NCBI RefSeq assembly: GCF_033958435.1
Contig: NC_134141.1
Location: 103,023,001 to 103,087,000, forward strand
DNA length: 64,000 nucleotides
DNA from: Carettochelys insculpta
Taxonomy: Eukaryota > Chordata > Testudines > Carettochelyidae
Direction: 5' to 3'
The notes below the pieces were generated by a model that did not search any database, was not told the origin of the DNA, and was given only the letters and a program-made list of their open reading frames with translations. Within the stretch, counting starts at the first letter, position 1. Every line of letters starts with the position of its first letter. Position numbers and translations under genes: made by a program. Shown one piece after another: positions 35,926 through 49,700 of this stretch.

Positions 35926-37640
35926 TGAGCACAGGGTGCTCCAATGTCTCCCACAGGTATGTATAGATTCAGCCAATTAGAGCAGTGTATGGGGTGCAAC
36001 AGGGATCCTGCCTGAGGGTCTTACTAGGCAGGAGCTGGCTAAATAAGCTGCCCCCTCCAGACAGAGCCTGCACTTGGCACCCACTCCCTCCACAACTCCC
36101 TGACCAGGTCACAGTACCCTCTTTTGATGAAACTCCCTCCCATGCACCCCAATCAACTATCCCAAGCACCTTTCTGCACCAGTGTGTCCCAGACACCCCC
36201 CCACCACACCACTCATCAAAATCCTGAGTGGCCCACAGCAAAAGACTGCCCACCTCCAATTCTGAAGTCCTGATCCAGTTTTAAACTGGAAGATTACTAA
36301 TCCATGAAATTTGATCAAATGACAGGTGTTAAAGCTGGGGTGTTACACACCCTGGCTTGAAGTGGTCATCTGTTTACAGTTCAGGCCCAATGGCTCAGCA
36401 CCTGGGAAAGAGTTGGAGGAAGAAGATGTTGCATACTTCTCAGGTTTGAGTACCCAGGAGCCTTTAGCTGTAATAACCAAGTTTAGGGAACATAGTTATT
36501 TCTGAATTGTCTTCACCTTCTAATTGTGCACAAATGACTTGCTTGGCTTTGCCTGAAAACACACCAGGTCCAGTAGGACATGTTAATACATTAACAACCC
36601 TTGAGAATAACCTTGTAGAACTGCACAGATTTCTCCTATTGTCTTTTTTGCCCACCCAGGAAGCTCTGAGGAGATCTGCTTGGAGGGAATGTACATGACA
36701 TTCAGGCAAAGTGTCTCTACCCACTAAATCAAATTTTAAAACTTTGTTGGCCAGACCAACACAACCACAAATTAGGGGCCTGCTCCTATAATCAACATGT
36801 GTTGCTTTCTCATCTGGTATGACACTATCAGTGTATAGCCTTCACATGGTGTGCAAGGCCCTAAAATGGCTAGAATATGGAACACTTCTGGACAGAATCA
36901 GCCCTGCGCTTATCATACCTGAACTCTTCCCAGTCTGTCTCTTGCACTATTGGGTGTCCTTAGTACTGTTGCCTGCAACACCAGTGCAGAAACCCATGTA
37001 CAAGCCCAATTCTACTTAGGATGGGAGAAGTGGGTGGGACTGTACTGTCTAGCCAACTCCTGAGATTGATCTACTTCAGGCTGGGAACTTGTTACTGAAA
37101 GCTGAGTACCACACTGTCACCTCATGTGCACACTAGCACTTAGCAGTGGCTCTCTCCCCCCCGCCCCCATCATGCAACTGTGAAAATGGTCACTGGCAAT
37201 AGCCATCTTGTATTTAGAAGGCTGTGTGACTAAAAAATGGCAATCTAACCTAATCAGGACCAGCATCTATACAGCAAAGCATGAATAGCTCACTAAGGCA
37301 ACAGTATATAAAAATTGACTTCTTGCCCTTAGACACCATTTTGACTAGTGTGCTAGATCTTGATCCACATCCTGTAAGTATTGGCATCCCTTGATGGGAG
37401 ACACTTAACTCAAATTGCAAATCTTCATGGAAGACAGACATGTGAAATAACTTTGACACACACACACAGAAGGGGCTATAGAACATGTAGTTTTTAATGG
37501 GTCTTAATGTGGTGCCTTAAAGAGAATAGAACCATCTGTTTAACTAATGCACTTACTCTCCTTTCTGAAGGTGAAGTATTATGCTTGCCTGATTGCTGCC
37601 TGGACTTCAACCACATAGCAAGCATTACCTTCTTTAATAG

Positions 37641-37764
37641 TCTGGAGTTGAGGCTGGCCTTCATCTCACAATGGCTAATGAAGCAGAAATGGCTAATGTC
37701 AACAACCAGCCTGAGCAGCAGGTAGCACCAAAAGCACCTGCATCCAAGAAGGAGAAAAAGAAGG
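37641..37764 (+). other. DAB2: DAB2 exon 2 (start codon)
   Basis: Acceptor CCTTCTTTAATAG before 37641, 30 nt of leader, ATG at 37671, donor GTAAGC at 37765. It encodes residues 1-31 and the first base of Gly32: a short polar N-terminus ending in a KKEKKK basic patch. In mammals this basic region contributes to phosphoinositide binding next to the PTB domain. Confidence 0.9.
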
Positions 37765-40700
37765 GTAAGCTAGTCATATCTCCAATACATAAACTCATGC
37801 TGTGTGCCACCTAACCTTTTCCATCCATGGGTGCAATAACTTGCTCTGCTAATCAGCTGGGCAGCCCCTGAATCTCTTCTGGATGGCCACCCAAATGCTC
37901 TGCTTACAGGGAGCACTGCTCATGGTGCCAGTTGAAGGAGAAGAGCCACTAGCATGTTTCCTGAGAATAATTTGAGTGGCCTCAAGTAACTGTTGTAAAT
38001 GCATATCCAGGACTTCAGTATAACCTTTAAAGGGACAGGCTTTAGTGGTCAGTCAGACTTGGTCTACAGGACTGACTTGGTTACTATGACAGACTATAAA
38101 GCCCATGGATGAAGCTTATACTTGAGCTAGTAGCTAGTGAGCTGAATGCTAACCAAGAGTTTAGGGGGCAGGAGGATTTGTAAAGCAAATATCTAAATGT
38201 GAATACTAAGTAGCTCATTTCTCAAGTATTGAGCAGCTAACAGTTGCCACAGATCACTCCCTGAAGCATAAACTAAAACTTTGTACATGACACTTCAATA
38301 CTAATCTTAAATTCCATTGCCTAAAAATTTCTGCCAGATCTCAGCCTTACTAGGCAGTGAAGATTCTGGCAGCAGACTTAAATCTTCTCCACTTTGACCT
38401 AAAGCTTTTGTTTTGATATCTTAAGTGTGTACTAATGCCCAAGGACAAACTCTGGGATCCTTATGTTGCTCTTGCAACCAGCATCAGATCTGAATGCTAT
38501 CCTTAAAATTCCATTCTTAACAATAGCTCAGGAGCCTATTTCTAGTCCTGAATAGGATCTGTTTACATACATACTGGTCATGTGAGCCAGTCTCCGTAAC
38601 AGTGCATCATATGGCAGGGGAAGCACAAGGTCTTGCTTTGCAGCAAGAATAGACAACCACAACACAAACTGCTGTACTTAAGTCTGCTGGCAGCTGCTTT
38701 AGGTCTGTCAGTGCTGTAGACTAAACTTGCTATGACAACCATGGTCTAGGGCCCATACACGGATGCTTATGCTGCCTCAGACTATATGGAAGCAGGGCAT
38801 AACTCTAACCTGTTCAGGCTAGCCTACCCTTGATTTAAGGAGGCACTCCTTCAGCATTCAGTCTTCCCCACCCAACTCCAGGGAGCCATATACATCTGAC
38901 AAATCTATATTCAGGCATGCATGGGCACAGACTAGGAGGCAGACTCCAGCTATAGTTTGGCTGCTATAAAAGGGGTTTCAGTTGACTTGTTCATACTCTT
39001 GTGCAACCAGAAGAGTAGATAACAGCAACCCTTTGCATATTGAATTGACGCACTCCACTAATCTGCTACTGTGAAACAACCTAAAATGCAGAGATGGTAG
39101 GGAAGAAACTTGGCTGCAATGCAAGATCTTAGCTGTGTATCAGTTAACAAACCAGAAGCTCTCATCAGGAGAGTCACTCCAATGTTTCCAGTTAGACTTA
39201 AATTTAAAGTTAACTTGAGAGAGTAGTTGTACAGCAGCAAAAACTTCTCTGAGGTGTATAAAGAAACCCACAATGTCAGAAGTGCTAATGCCTGTGACTG
39301 GATGACTTTTAAGCTCCCTGAATTTAACATTAGCCTTTGTTCTAGGACCAGTTTTGCTGCTACGTGAACCTTAGCAGGAGACAAAGTCTAAAACAGACTT
39401 CATTATCACTTGAAGTAGGACCACAAATCTCATACAACAGTCTTTCCACAAATGTATGAACATGCTCCTTCCAGAATGGAAGACTAATGATTAGGCCATG
39501 GATTTTTAGTATGGTGGAGTCAGCATGGTATCCAGCAGGACTTCTGCTACAGAACCAATAATACAACCTGCACACTTTTCACAAACTCATGCCTTGATCT
39601 ATTTTTTTAATTAAATGGGCTCAAAGACCCAAGGTATTCTATTTTGAGTAGATATAGGAAGTCCCTGGCATTACCATGTTTCATTTCAGGAGACACAACC
39701 AACAACTGATGTGGGGGCAGGGGGGAAATCCATAGGACCATATCCAAGACTGGCATTTGTCTCATTTCCCCACCATTCTAAATTGCCATCTGAAGCAATG
39801 GTACAATAGTACCTACTTTAACAATATTGGACACTCTGTTATCCATTAAACTCCTCTTGGCAATGACAATTAGCAGCATACTAGAATGGATTACAATACA
39901 CTGACTTCAGAGACAGGCTCTGACCACAACTCTTTTTTTAAAAACCATCTTCACTTCCAGGGTCTGAGAAAACAGATGAATATCTCTTGGCCAGATTCAA
40001 AGGGGATGGTGTAAGATACAAAGCCAAGCTGATTGGCATTGATGATGTTCCAGAAGCAAGAGGAGACAAGATGAGCCAAGATTCAATGATGAAGCTGAAG
40101 GTAAAGGCCTGAACTTGGCTAAGAGCATGCATGACACTTTAACTAGACAAGATAATGGTCAAAGCACACTATGCTGCAACTCCCACTGCATATCAAAAGC
40201 AACAACTTCAGTGTCTTCCAAACTGGAAGAAAAATGCCACTTTGCTTACAATTAACAAGTAGTGAAGGAAGGGCGGCAGCCCAAAACTAAGCTGTGTTCC
40301 TAGCCTATAAATGGCTCTGCCAATAGTTCATCCATACAGTTCTTAGAAGATGCAGTTGGTGAGCCCCAAATCAATCCGGACTTGAGGGAATGCAAACTCC
40401 CTGAAAGGGAATAAAAGGAAGAACTTACATAATTGTGAGGAATCAAACTGGATTAGCTGTGGGGGGGGGGGGTGCTTTCCTATTAGAATGTGAAGTTTAA
40501 CATGCATCCACTAATGCAATGCCAAGTATAATGCATGCTCTTCTAGCAATGTAAAGAATCTCAGACCTTGAGGCTTAGCAGTAAAGGCTAGAAAATAAAG
40601 CAGGTGAAATGGAGAGACAGCTACAAGTTGGCAACACAACATGACCACAGCCCTGTGGTCAAGTCAGCCTCTTCATTTACTAATTAGCCTTGCTGGCAGT

Positions 40701-43700
40701 ATGGATAAGCAACTGTCTCCTTGTCTGCTTAAACCAAGAAGGAGACTTAGCCTAGTAAAGATACTACCCCATAGCACTTAGCTCAAAAGCAATATAAATG
40801 AGGTCTGAGTAAACTTCAAGCTAAATAGTGCAGGTGGGAAGACAACATAAAATACCACAGTCCATGTTTGCATAGGTATGCATAACTTCACCTCTGATGT
40901 AAATGGCTAAATTCAGCTAAGTTGCAGGTTCACCTGAGGCCAATAGGGTGTAAGAGCTAAAACTGAGGCAAAACTTACTTGAAGCACAAGTATCTGGTAC
41001 AACTTGATTCAAGCTGAACAAATGTATAAACTATGATCTAATGATAACATCCTTCTTAAGGGAATGGCAGTAGCAGCCCGCTCCCAGGGACAGCACAAAC
41101 AGAGGATCTGGGTGAATATATCCCTTTCTGGCATCAAGATAATTGATGAGAAAACTGGGGTAAGAAACTGAAGAGCTGCTTATGGTTGTGACCATTAAAC
41201 ACAACAGTAGGAGACTAACATAAGAACAGCCTTGGTGTCAATGTTAAGACTAGAAAAGTGTTCTCCAGTAGAACAACTCGGAGGCCTCACCTATGTTTGT
41301 GGGGGAGGAGTAGGTGGAAGTGGAGGAAGGAAGTAGTATCTAATCAAACTCCTCCAGGGGAGATGGAATTGGTTCCTGTCTGACTTCTATAAGCACTGGT
41401 AACCTAGCACTGTTCTTCACATCTCTACTAATGTGACAGTATGCTAAACATTAATGCTGACTTGGAAAAAAATTTACATATTTCCCTGTCAGCTCTCAAA
41501 GTGTGGTGGAGACCTGACAAGTCACTGCCATTCCATAGCTTTGCGTACTGTAGTTCTGTGTGGCATGCACTCTTCCAAGAGTGGAACTAACTGCTTTCAA
41601 TTCTAGGTCATAGAACATGAGCATCCAGTAAACAAAATTTCCTTTATTGCTCGGGATGTGACTGACAACCGTGCCTTTGGGTATGTTTGTGGAGGAGAAG
41701 GACAGCACCAGTTTTTTGCCATAAAAACAGCACAACAGGTATGAACTGAGGGATCTGAGCATTAAGATCATTCTGTAGATTGCTTGCCCACTTGTGGCCA
41801 GATCACTTATGATTCTTTCCTAGCTCTCAGTAAATCAGTCCTAGCCAAAACTGTCAGACCTCAAAAACCCATAGACAACTCAAAACAGAGCTGCTAGCTT
41901 CAAGACAAACTTGAAGAAACAGTGAGCATCATTGAAAAATTACCTCATCCCCCTACAATAAAGTTATCAGGAAGACATGTAATACTATCTCAGGGATTTC
42001 TTACTGCAGCATGACATGGTATTTAAACCCAACACTGAGATTTCAGCAATTGAAGTGGTATGAGCTATTGCTTTGGGCACTAGAAAGTTTCTTTGGCTAG
42101 CAGAAGAACTCTAGCATACAAAGGAGCCTGTCCAGGGCAGCTTAAATATTTGAGCACAGGGAAGTTCTGTATTCATAGCCAGGAGCTCTAGTCTATGACT
42201 AAAAGTGGCAATGAAGAATTGTTAAAGCCAGCACAATGTCTGTCAGAGCTAAAGGCTGACTTGTGGGTGACTTAGTCCTGGCAGTCTGAGGTAGCAGAGA
42301 TGTTATAAGATGCCAGACAAGAGACTTATTGCTTAACTTCCTCACTAGTGGGGAATGGTGGAAATCAAGAACAAACAGATCTGGTGTGACATCTTCAAGG
42401 ATAACTTATTCCTGAGAGGACTATGCAACTGACCAAGAATGGTGGCTTGTCTGGTGTCCCCTCCTACTGTATTGGGATTCCTGGAGAAGCTAGTTGGCTA
42501 ATGCCTGGCTTAAACTGTACAGCTGGCTATGCTGTGCCTACTAAGGTTTTCTGGCACTATCCATAACTAGATCTTCTTGGGTTCCTTAATTTGCCAAATG
42601 TAACCACTTGGCTTGAAATCGTACACAGTAGGCCTCTGCATCAAGGTTGAGGTTTTGGCAGACTTCATCCCATGCTGTTCGTCATTGCCAAGAGCAAGGC
42701 AGAGGAATGAATAGGAAGAAGTGTACTATCCTTGCTAAAGTCTAATGACTCTATCCTTTGAAGTGCTTTAGATCAAGGACTCAACTTGGCAGGGAGTGGC
42801 TTTTTTGGCTGTCCCTGGAAAAGCTTGGACAAATCTGCACGTGACCAGAAGGTGGTCTAGCTTTTACTAGCTTGACAATGTAGTCAACAGTCCAGGTACC
42901 CTGGCCATGCTCCAGGACTTCTCTGCAACTCTTCTGGGATACTAAGACTGTCAGGTCCACACATCTGAACAGAGTGCATGGAGCCTGTATCTGTGCTCTT
43001 CAGACTCTTTGCTAGTAGTCCTAAAAGCCATAGACCGTTCCAAACAGCTGCTGTTTAAAGACCTACTTGGAGGCCCTGGTGGGTAGGGAGAACTTCTACA
43101 TGTAGGTCATGAAGGAACAAGAGCCAGACACTTTCATAGGTCCATGTGGCAGCAACAGCTGAGATCCCATATGATGTAATTAAAGATGAGCTTTTAGCAA
43201 TGCTTTAAGGCAACCTAATTAACCTTTTTTGCATGTGACTGCAGTTTGTGCCACTATAGTGTAGACATGGCTCAACTGCATCACAGAATCTATAGAGCAA
43301 ACACATCCTAAACAACAAACCCCTTTTATGTAGCTCTTCCTGTGTGCCACCTCCAAAGTAGAGTTCAACAGGCAGCCTTCCATCTAACTGCACCTGCAGT
43401 GGGTATTCTAGCTCTGTTTCACAGCTGTGAAACATCAACAGATCTATAAATTGACCAAGCTCAAGCTAATGTATAAAGGCCATAAGCACTAATCTATCTG
43501 TAGGGTTTTGTTACTTCAGATTATGCACAAAGTGGTATATTTAAAGCAAATGCTCCATCTCCAGAACACCCTTTCAAGTCTCCTTGGAAGGCAACTGGGG
43601 AGGAGGGATAGGGATCAAATGGCCTTAGCAGAGCCTAAGGGGTGTAGCTTTTTTTTTCTAGCACCTGCTCTTTTATCTAGAAGTATCTTGCCCATTTGTA

Positions 43701-46700
43701 CTCCATTCATGGGTACCCTCTGTTCCAGCTATTTAGGCATCTAGCCTGTTCTACAGAAAGGAATTCAAGTTTTCATTTAGGAAGCCCTCCAAAAAGAGGT
43801 TATATGGGGTTGGGGGAACCAACTCAAATGTGAACACTGAGCATGGAGAAACCAGTTTCTTCCAGAAGGGAATCGGGAGGATGGCAAAATGAAGTGACTG
43901 CTGAGCCCAGCTTTAGACAGCTGTCTGAATGGGGTAACTCTTTCTGACATGAAGAGCTTACCCATGAGTAACTGCACCTTCTTAAACCCTGAACTATGAA
44001 TTTTCCTTCTGCTGAAAACAAGGCCTGTCTATTCCAGAACATATCAAGCAATGTACCAAGGAAGGGACTGCCTGCATTAAAGGATTTAGGCAGTGTTCCA
44101 TTTAACTTTGGTCACCATAAATGTTACATCAAGGCACATGCAGATGTTTCTGCTGATAGTACAAAAATGCTGTCCACTATGGCTGCTCTGCTAATCAGTT
44201 GGGCAGCACCTAGATTTCTCCTAGGTGGCATCAAGCACTCTGCTTACAAAGCACAGGGTACAGGTCAGGCAGCATTACCCTTGGACTAGCACAAATGCTG
44301 CTTTCTAGTCTACACTACAAAATTCTCAATTGCATGGCTTGTTATCACTCTTGGCTTCCCTTTTGAAGTAATTGCTGTTGCCTCTTCCTTTCAAGAGACT
44401 TTTAAATGCAAGTGATCTGTTGCATTCAAACACCTTTTCAGTAACTGCTTCATGATAAAGCAATTAATCTGGAAATGGACTCATTCCTACTACAGGAGTA
44501 TGAATAGTTTCAGCAGCAAATACAACTTGGTTGCTTGCCATTCCATATGAATGGCAAAGACTTCAGTAGAAACTTAGGTTTTTAAAACGGTTTCCCTTTC
44601 AGGCTGAACCTCTTGTGGTTGATCTTAAGGACCTCTTCCAAGTAATTTATAACCTCAAGAAAAAAGAGGAAGAGGATAAGAAAAAGGCAAGTAACTACTT
44701 TGTATTGAACCTCCTACCTATTTAAATGCTATCTTTTTGTATTCAGGACTACCATATTTCCATGCTAGCATAACCCAGTATCTCAATAGGCCTCTGTAAA
44801 GCTCATAGCATGACTGAAGCACTGGCCTACTAGTTCAGGCAGTAGTCGTACATACCATGTACACTCGATCTTTTGATCCACTAGGATGCATAGTGGATGC
44901 AGTTTAAAAATCTTTGTACTTGAACTGTTTCTCACTTGGTTGGAGACTGCTTCAGTGTCTAGCTTTATCTTTAGATGTTTCATGCCCCTTTAGAATAGTC
45001 CTTGGCTCTTGGCAATACTTTATTACTAGAGCTGTCTAGCTGAGAATGTACTCAAATTCCTCCTCAACCAGCTTCAAAAGCTGTTAACAGTTCTTTACAT
45101 AAAAATCTGATCTTCTGCCAAGCAGTAATGACCAGATGCTAATATGCTATCTATTTTTCCTGTCATAGAATGAAGAAGCCAATAAGACAGTTGAGGTAAA
45201 GCTTAAATCTGAATAATTCTGAACAAGTGAAATTCTAATCTAAATGTCCTTCCCATTCCTAGCTAAAACTTGGTGGCAACCTACAACTAGCTGCATTGTA
45301 GTGAGGAGTATTGTACAGCAATACAAAGTTTTTAATCCTTCACAGCATTACCAGCCTCAATTAGTTCATCTTCTGTGGCACTTTCTTATATCAGAACCTG
45401 AATGACCACTGGAATAAGGTACTTGTCTTGGCACTAACATTGGCTTTATTTTCATTTTCAGAATGGTAGTGATGCACTGGCTGATCAGGTTGACAAAATA
45501 AAACTGGTACGTTCATATAATGCTCACTGGAGTATGTGGTGTCCTCTTTAAACTATAGTACAGATTCCTTGGTAGCCTCTAAGGTGAATGTGTAGTTTTT
45601 ACTGTAGTTGCCTACCTACTTTTTTGAATTGAAAGTGGCTATTCTGCTACTAGTATGTTACTTGTCTTTAAAGCAATGATACCAATGGAAGACTTAACTA
45701 GATCTTGAAAATGTCTTTAAGGGTGTTGACCAGATGGATTTGTTTGGTGATATGTCCACACCTCCTGACCTGAATAGTCCCACAGTAAGTAAGACCAGTC
45801 TTGTAATTACTTTGTATAAAATGGAACAGCAAGCAAGAGGCTAGATTGACCTGATGTTGCATTTGTTTCCTGGCTGGTCAAACAAGAGAACTTGCTGGAT
45901 CACAGGGGGATAACCTTGTCTAGCAGTACTACCAACACCTCCACTACTTGCTGTGTCAAACTTCTTTAGCTCTAGTTTAGAGCTGAACAGTCAGTACTAG
46001 TGGCCATATAACTTCATGTGGCCCATGGGGAAACTTGTCTACACACAAGCAGACATCAAGTTAACTAAACTCATGCCAGCCTAGGGGTTCAACCTATAGG
46101 TAAAATGAAACTTTAATACTAATTGGAGAAATAAAACTTCAACTTTTGCTAGGTTTCCCACAGGAGGCCTTTACCTACTAAATAACCATAATGGCTCAAG
46201 TGTTTCTATCATTGCATAACAATCTTGTCTTTGCCTCTAGTTTTAATTGCTACTGAGCTTTAGTAGGTGTAAGACTTGCAGTACAACCTATAAACTTCAA
46301 CACTTCCTTTTGGTACTTAGAGTAAGCTTGGGCATCTTAACTCATCTATGTAATGACTCTAAAGTGCTATCCTTCAGATGCTGGGAGGGGTGGGGGAGAA
46401 CAAATCTCCAGTCCCTTGCACAGAAGAGGCTGACTGGCCTTTTTGAATCTGCCAGGCAGAGGAGGCTCTTGGAAGCTGTACTACCCCTATCCACAAGGAC
46501 TTCATAATCCAAAGGCATATTTTACTAACTTCACTGAAATGTGAAACTAAAGAATGCTGCCAAAATAAAATTGTGAGCTTACTCAGGCACTATCTAGTGT
46601 CACTACCATACTGCATTACGATATTACTGATAACTGATGCCCATGTACTGACTCCCTCTTATGTCAAATGCAAGCAGTGCCATATTTGTTAGACTATAGG

Positions 46701-49700
46701 TGGCCTGCTACTCAGCTGCATAAATACTTGAATTTCATACACTTCTGAGGCAACACTACCTTAATGTCCCATTTTGGGACTGTCTCAGTGCCTGTGTAGG
46801 AAACAGTAAATGGCATCTGACATGGAGAGACTTCAGTTCCAACCCTGGCAGTCTCAAGCCATGCATAATGAATGTCTTTAGGACAGTGCTTAATCTGTCC
46901 TGTAGCTGTAACAGGGTTCCCATCCTAATAGCCTCTATGTACTTGTAACAAAGTTGGGTGTATGGTTGGGGGGAGGGGAAGGAAAGGTGTTAGCAGCAAC
47001 CAGCTGAAGCTTTTTGCTAATTGTAGAAGGTTGAGGGCACTAGCCTTTCTGGTAGCAATATTTAGCACTTCAGGTTTATTTTCTGCAAAGTAAAGATCAC
47101 ATTGGCTTGCATCTTTTGGCTTCAACTAACTAACTTTTTTTCTTTCCAAATGAATAGGAGAGTAAAGAGATTTTGTTAGTGGATCTAAACTCTGAAATTG
47201 AGACCAATCTGACTTCTGTAACAGAGAGTCCCTTCTTGAATGGCATCACTTCCTCTCTCCCACAACCCTCATCACAGACACCTTTCTTGCCTGAAAGTTC
47301 TTTCACTGCCAATCTGAGCTTCTTCCCTGCACCCAATCCAGATCCTTTCAGTGATGATCCTTTTGCACAACCGGATCAATTGGCACAACCTTCATTTGAT
47401 TCTCTAAAATCTCCAGCTGAGAAGAAGGAAAGTCTGAGCTTCTTGGGTAATGGTGCTGTAAATGGCGATACTGACTATTTTGGTAAACAGTTTGACCAGA
47501 TTTCTAACAGAACTGGCAAACAGGAAATGCAGACAAGCCAGTGGCCAGCTGAGAGTAAGCTAATGGAGCAAGCAGCATGGACACACAACGGGGTGCCAGA
47601 AAGAGAGCAGAATGGGTTTCTGATCAAATCACCAAACATGTTTGTGGAAAGCCCTTCCAAAGGACTGTCCCTGCAAAATGGAGCAAAGCTGGACTCTGAC
47701 AGCAATGTCCAGCTCATGTCACATGACTCAATTACAATTAGCCCACCTCCACAAAGTACCAAGCCAGGAAGAGGAAGGAGGACTGTTAAGGTGAAGGATC
47801 TTCAAATATATAACAGTGACATGCATGCTGTGTTAGATGGGCTGGGTGAAGGAAACTTTCCTTTTTCTTACCAAATATGGTGTGAAACTGGCTAAACTAT
47901 TCCTGCTACTGTAAAACACTTTTATTGTAGTCTATTCCACCCACTGTGTCCCCTCTACAATGTCTGCTTTCATATGTTTATAATTATTGTTAAATACACC
48001 CTTTTCTTTCCAATGCTGCCATACATCACTAATTCTGGTAAGTATCTTGATCTGAAACTAGCTATTGAAATGAAATCACCTATGACACTTAAGTCAATGT
48101 CAGCCTAGAATTCTGAAACTGTGCAGTAAACATGCACCTTCAGCAGACAGGCAAACCTAAGTTCAAACTTCACTAACCAAGTCCACACAATAATTATTCT
48201 ATAAAAGTTAAGCAAGTGCTGCAGTCAGTAGCAAGCTCAAGGCAAGTATGGAGTGCCTTGTGACTGGACTAAAACTGCCATAACACTAACTTAACATCAT
48301 ATAGCAGAGTTAAAGCCTTTGGATTTGGGGTTCAAAATATGGCAACATGTAAACAGTTAGCTAGTAGGTTAGGTGCATCAACAGCAATAAGGGGGTGTTG
48401 TAACTCCATCTGTTTAAACATGTTGCAAGTCCAGTATGACTTGATTTTGTTAGTGATTAGCTCTTAAAGCAAGGTTAGTCAAGCATTTACTTATATTGTG
48501 AATCTAACATCCTGTGCATGGTATTCTGAAACCCTCCACAGCTGGCTTTGGCAGAAGCATCTAGTCTGAGTGCATCTCAATTAGCATGCATTTCAAAGAT
48601 TAATACCAGTCCCATGTCTGGTTCCTGGTTCAGAAGTAAAATATTACCTGAGCAGCCTCTTAGTAGTAGGCATTAACCCAAGAGCAGCAAAGTTCTAAAT
48701 AGTAACTCTTCCTGAATAAGAAGCCCAGAAACTAGAACTGATGTCCTGGGTGTTATCCCCGTAAAACTCTCTTCTCTTTGTTTGCAGACTGCAGCAAATG
48801 ACTTGTTTGGCTCAGAACTCTTCACATCTGCTACAGAGGCCTCACGCCTGACTCCTCCTGCAGGACAACCTGTACTGGTGAAAACCAATCCACTGGACCT
48901 CTTCCGAGCTAGCCCTCCTACCATAGCACCAATGGCTGGTCTAGGTTAGTTATTTCAAGCTGATGTGATCAACCTATTGACTTTTCAGCCTTACTGGTCA
49001 CTTCAACTGATCTTTCAAGTCAGGTTTAAATTGTGCTTTTCACTCTAGCGCATGCTTGTTTTGACTCAATACACTTTATCAAAGCTTAGATTCCATCTAA
49101 AACTGAGTACTTACTATTTTTGGTTCATGGTATGCCTGGTAGAGAACCAGAGATGCTATCTAAAGTGCCTCTCATGCACCACCAGAGAAATGTAAATGGT
49201 AAAAAGCACAGGAATAACTAGACTGGAGGGGATATGATTAAGAATGTAGACTAGTTAGTCAGTCAGACAGTGCAGCTATGGGGGTGGCTCTCTAGGTGCA
49301 ACATCTAATTCAAAGGCATGTGTATCACCTCTGGGAAATACATTCCCACTTCCAGTGTGAACACAAGTGGAAAATACCTGTTACTGGGGAAACTTCATGT
49401 GATGCATTCCAAAGTAACCTACCTACAGAGAGGCAGAGTTGAAGTAACTTGCCAAATACCAAACAAGCCCCTAAAGTCAATGGCTTTAGGTCTGGTGTCC
49501 CATCCACTGAACTACACCCCTTCTAAACCATGGAGTAGATCTTCATTTGTCTTCCCCCAACCTATATATATATAAAATATGGGGAGAGAGAGAGAGAGAG
49601 AGAGAGAGTCATCTGTATCAGATGAACTGCCAGTTGTGCACACAAGCTTGCTTTCAGTATTCCATTACTATTGCAGATTACTGATTCTAGCTCAGAATTG

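Larger units (their letters stand above)
21441..37640 (+). other. DAB2: DAB2 intron 1
   Basis: GTAAGT at the 5' end; the 3' end is a pyrimidine-rich CCTTCTTTAATAG. About 16.2 kb. It holds three hAT elements (23726-23877, 24325-24767, 28293-28522), a duplicated segment (23678-24003 and 25268-25430), a degenerate TCTACAC-type MITE (27585-27812), a hAT MITE fragment near 34400 and an inverted repeat at 35901-35925. No coding exon with a recognisable domain was seen. The remaining sequence is ordinary intronic DNA with very few CpG. Confidence 0.7.

Noticed and set aside
35740..36260. Possible hAT element around the CCAAT inverted repeat
   Set aside because: I could not find matching ends or an 8-bp duplication, so only the short inverted repeat is reported.
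44687..44691. GT donor inside GCAAGTAAC for exon 6
   Set aside because: Using it joins GCA-A to AA-TGA, a stop right after the junction, and breaks the conserved KKK-NEEANK joint.
47791..47895. Continuation of the 240-codon frame beyond exon 10
   Set aside because: A clean donor AAG/GTGAAG sits at 47790/47791, the protein similarity to DAB2 stops exactly there, and exon 11 resumes the homologous sequence. The tail is kept only as a possible read-through.
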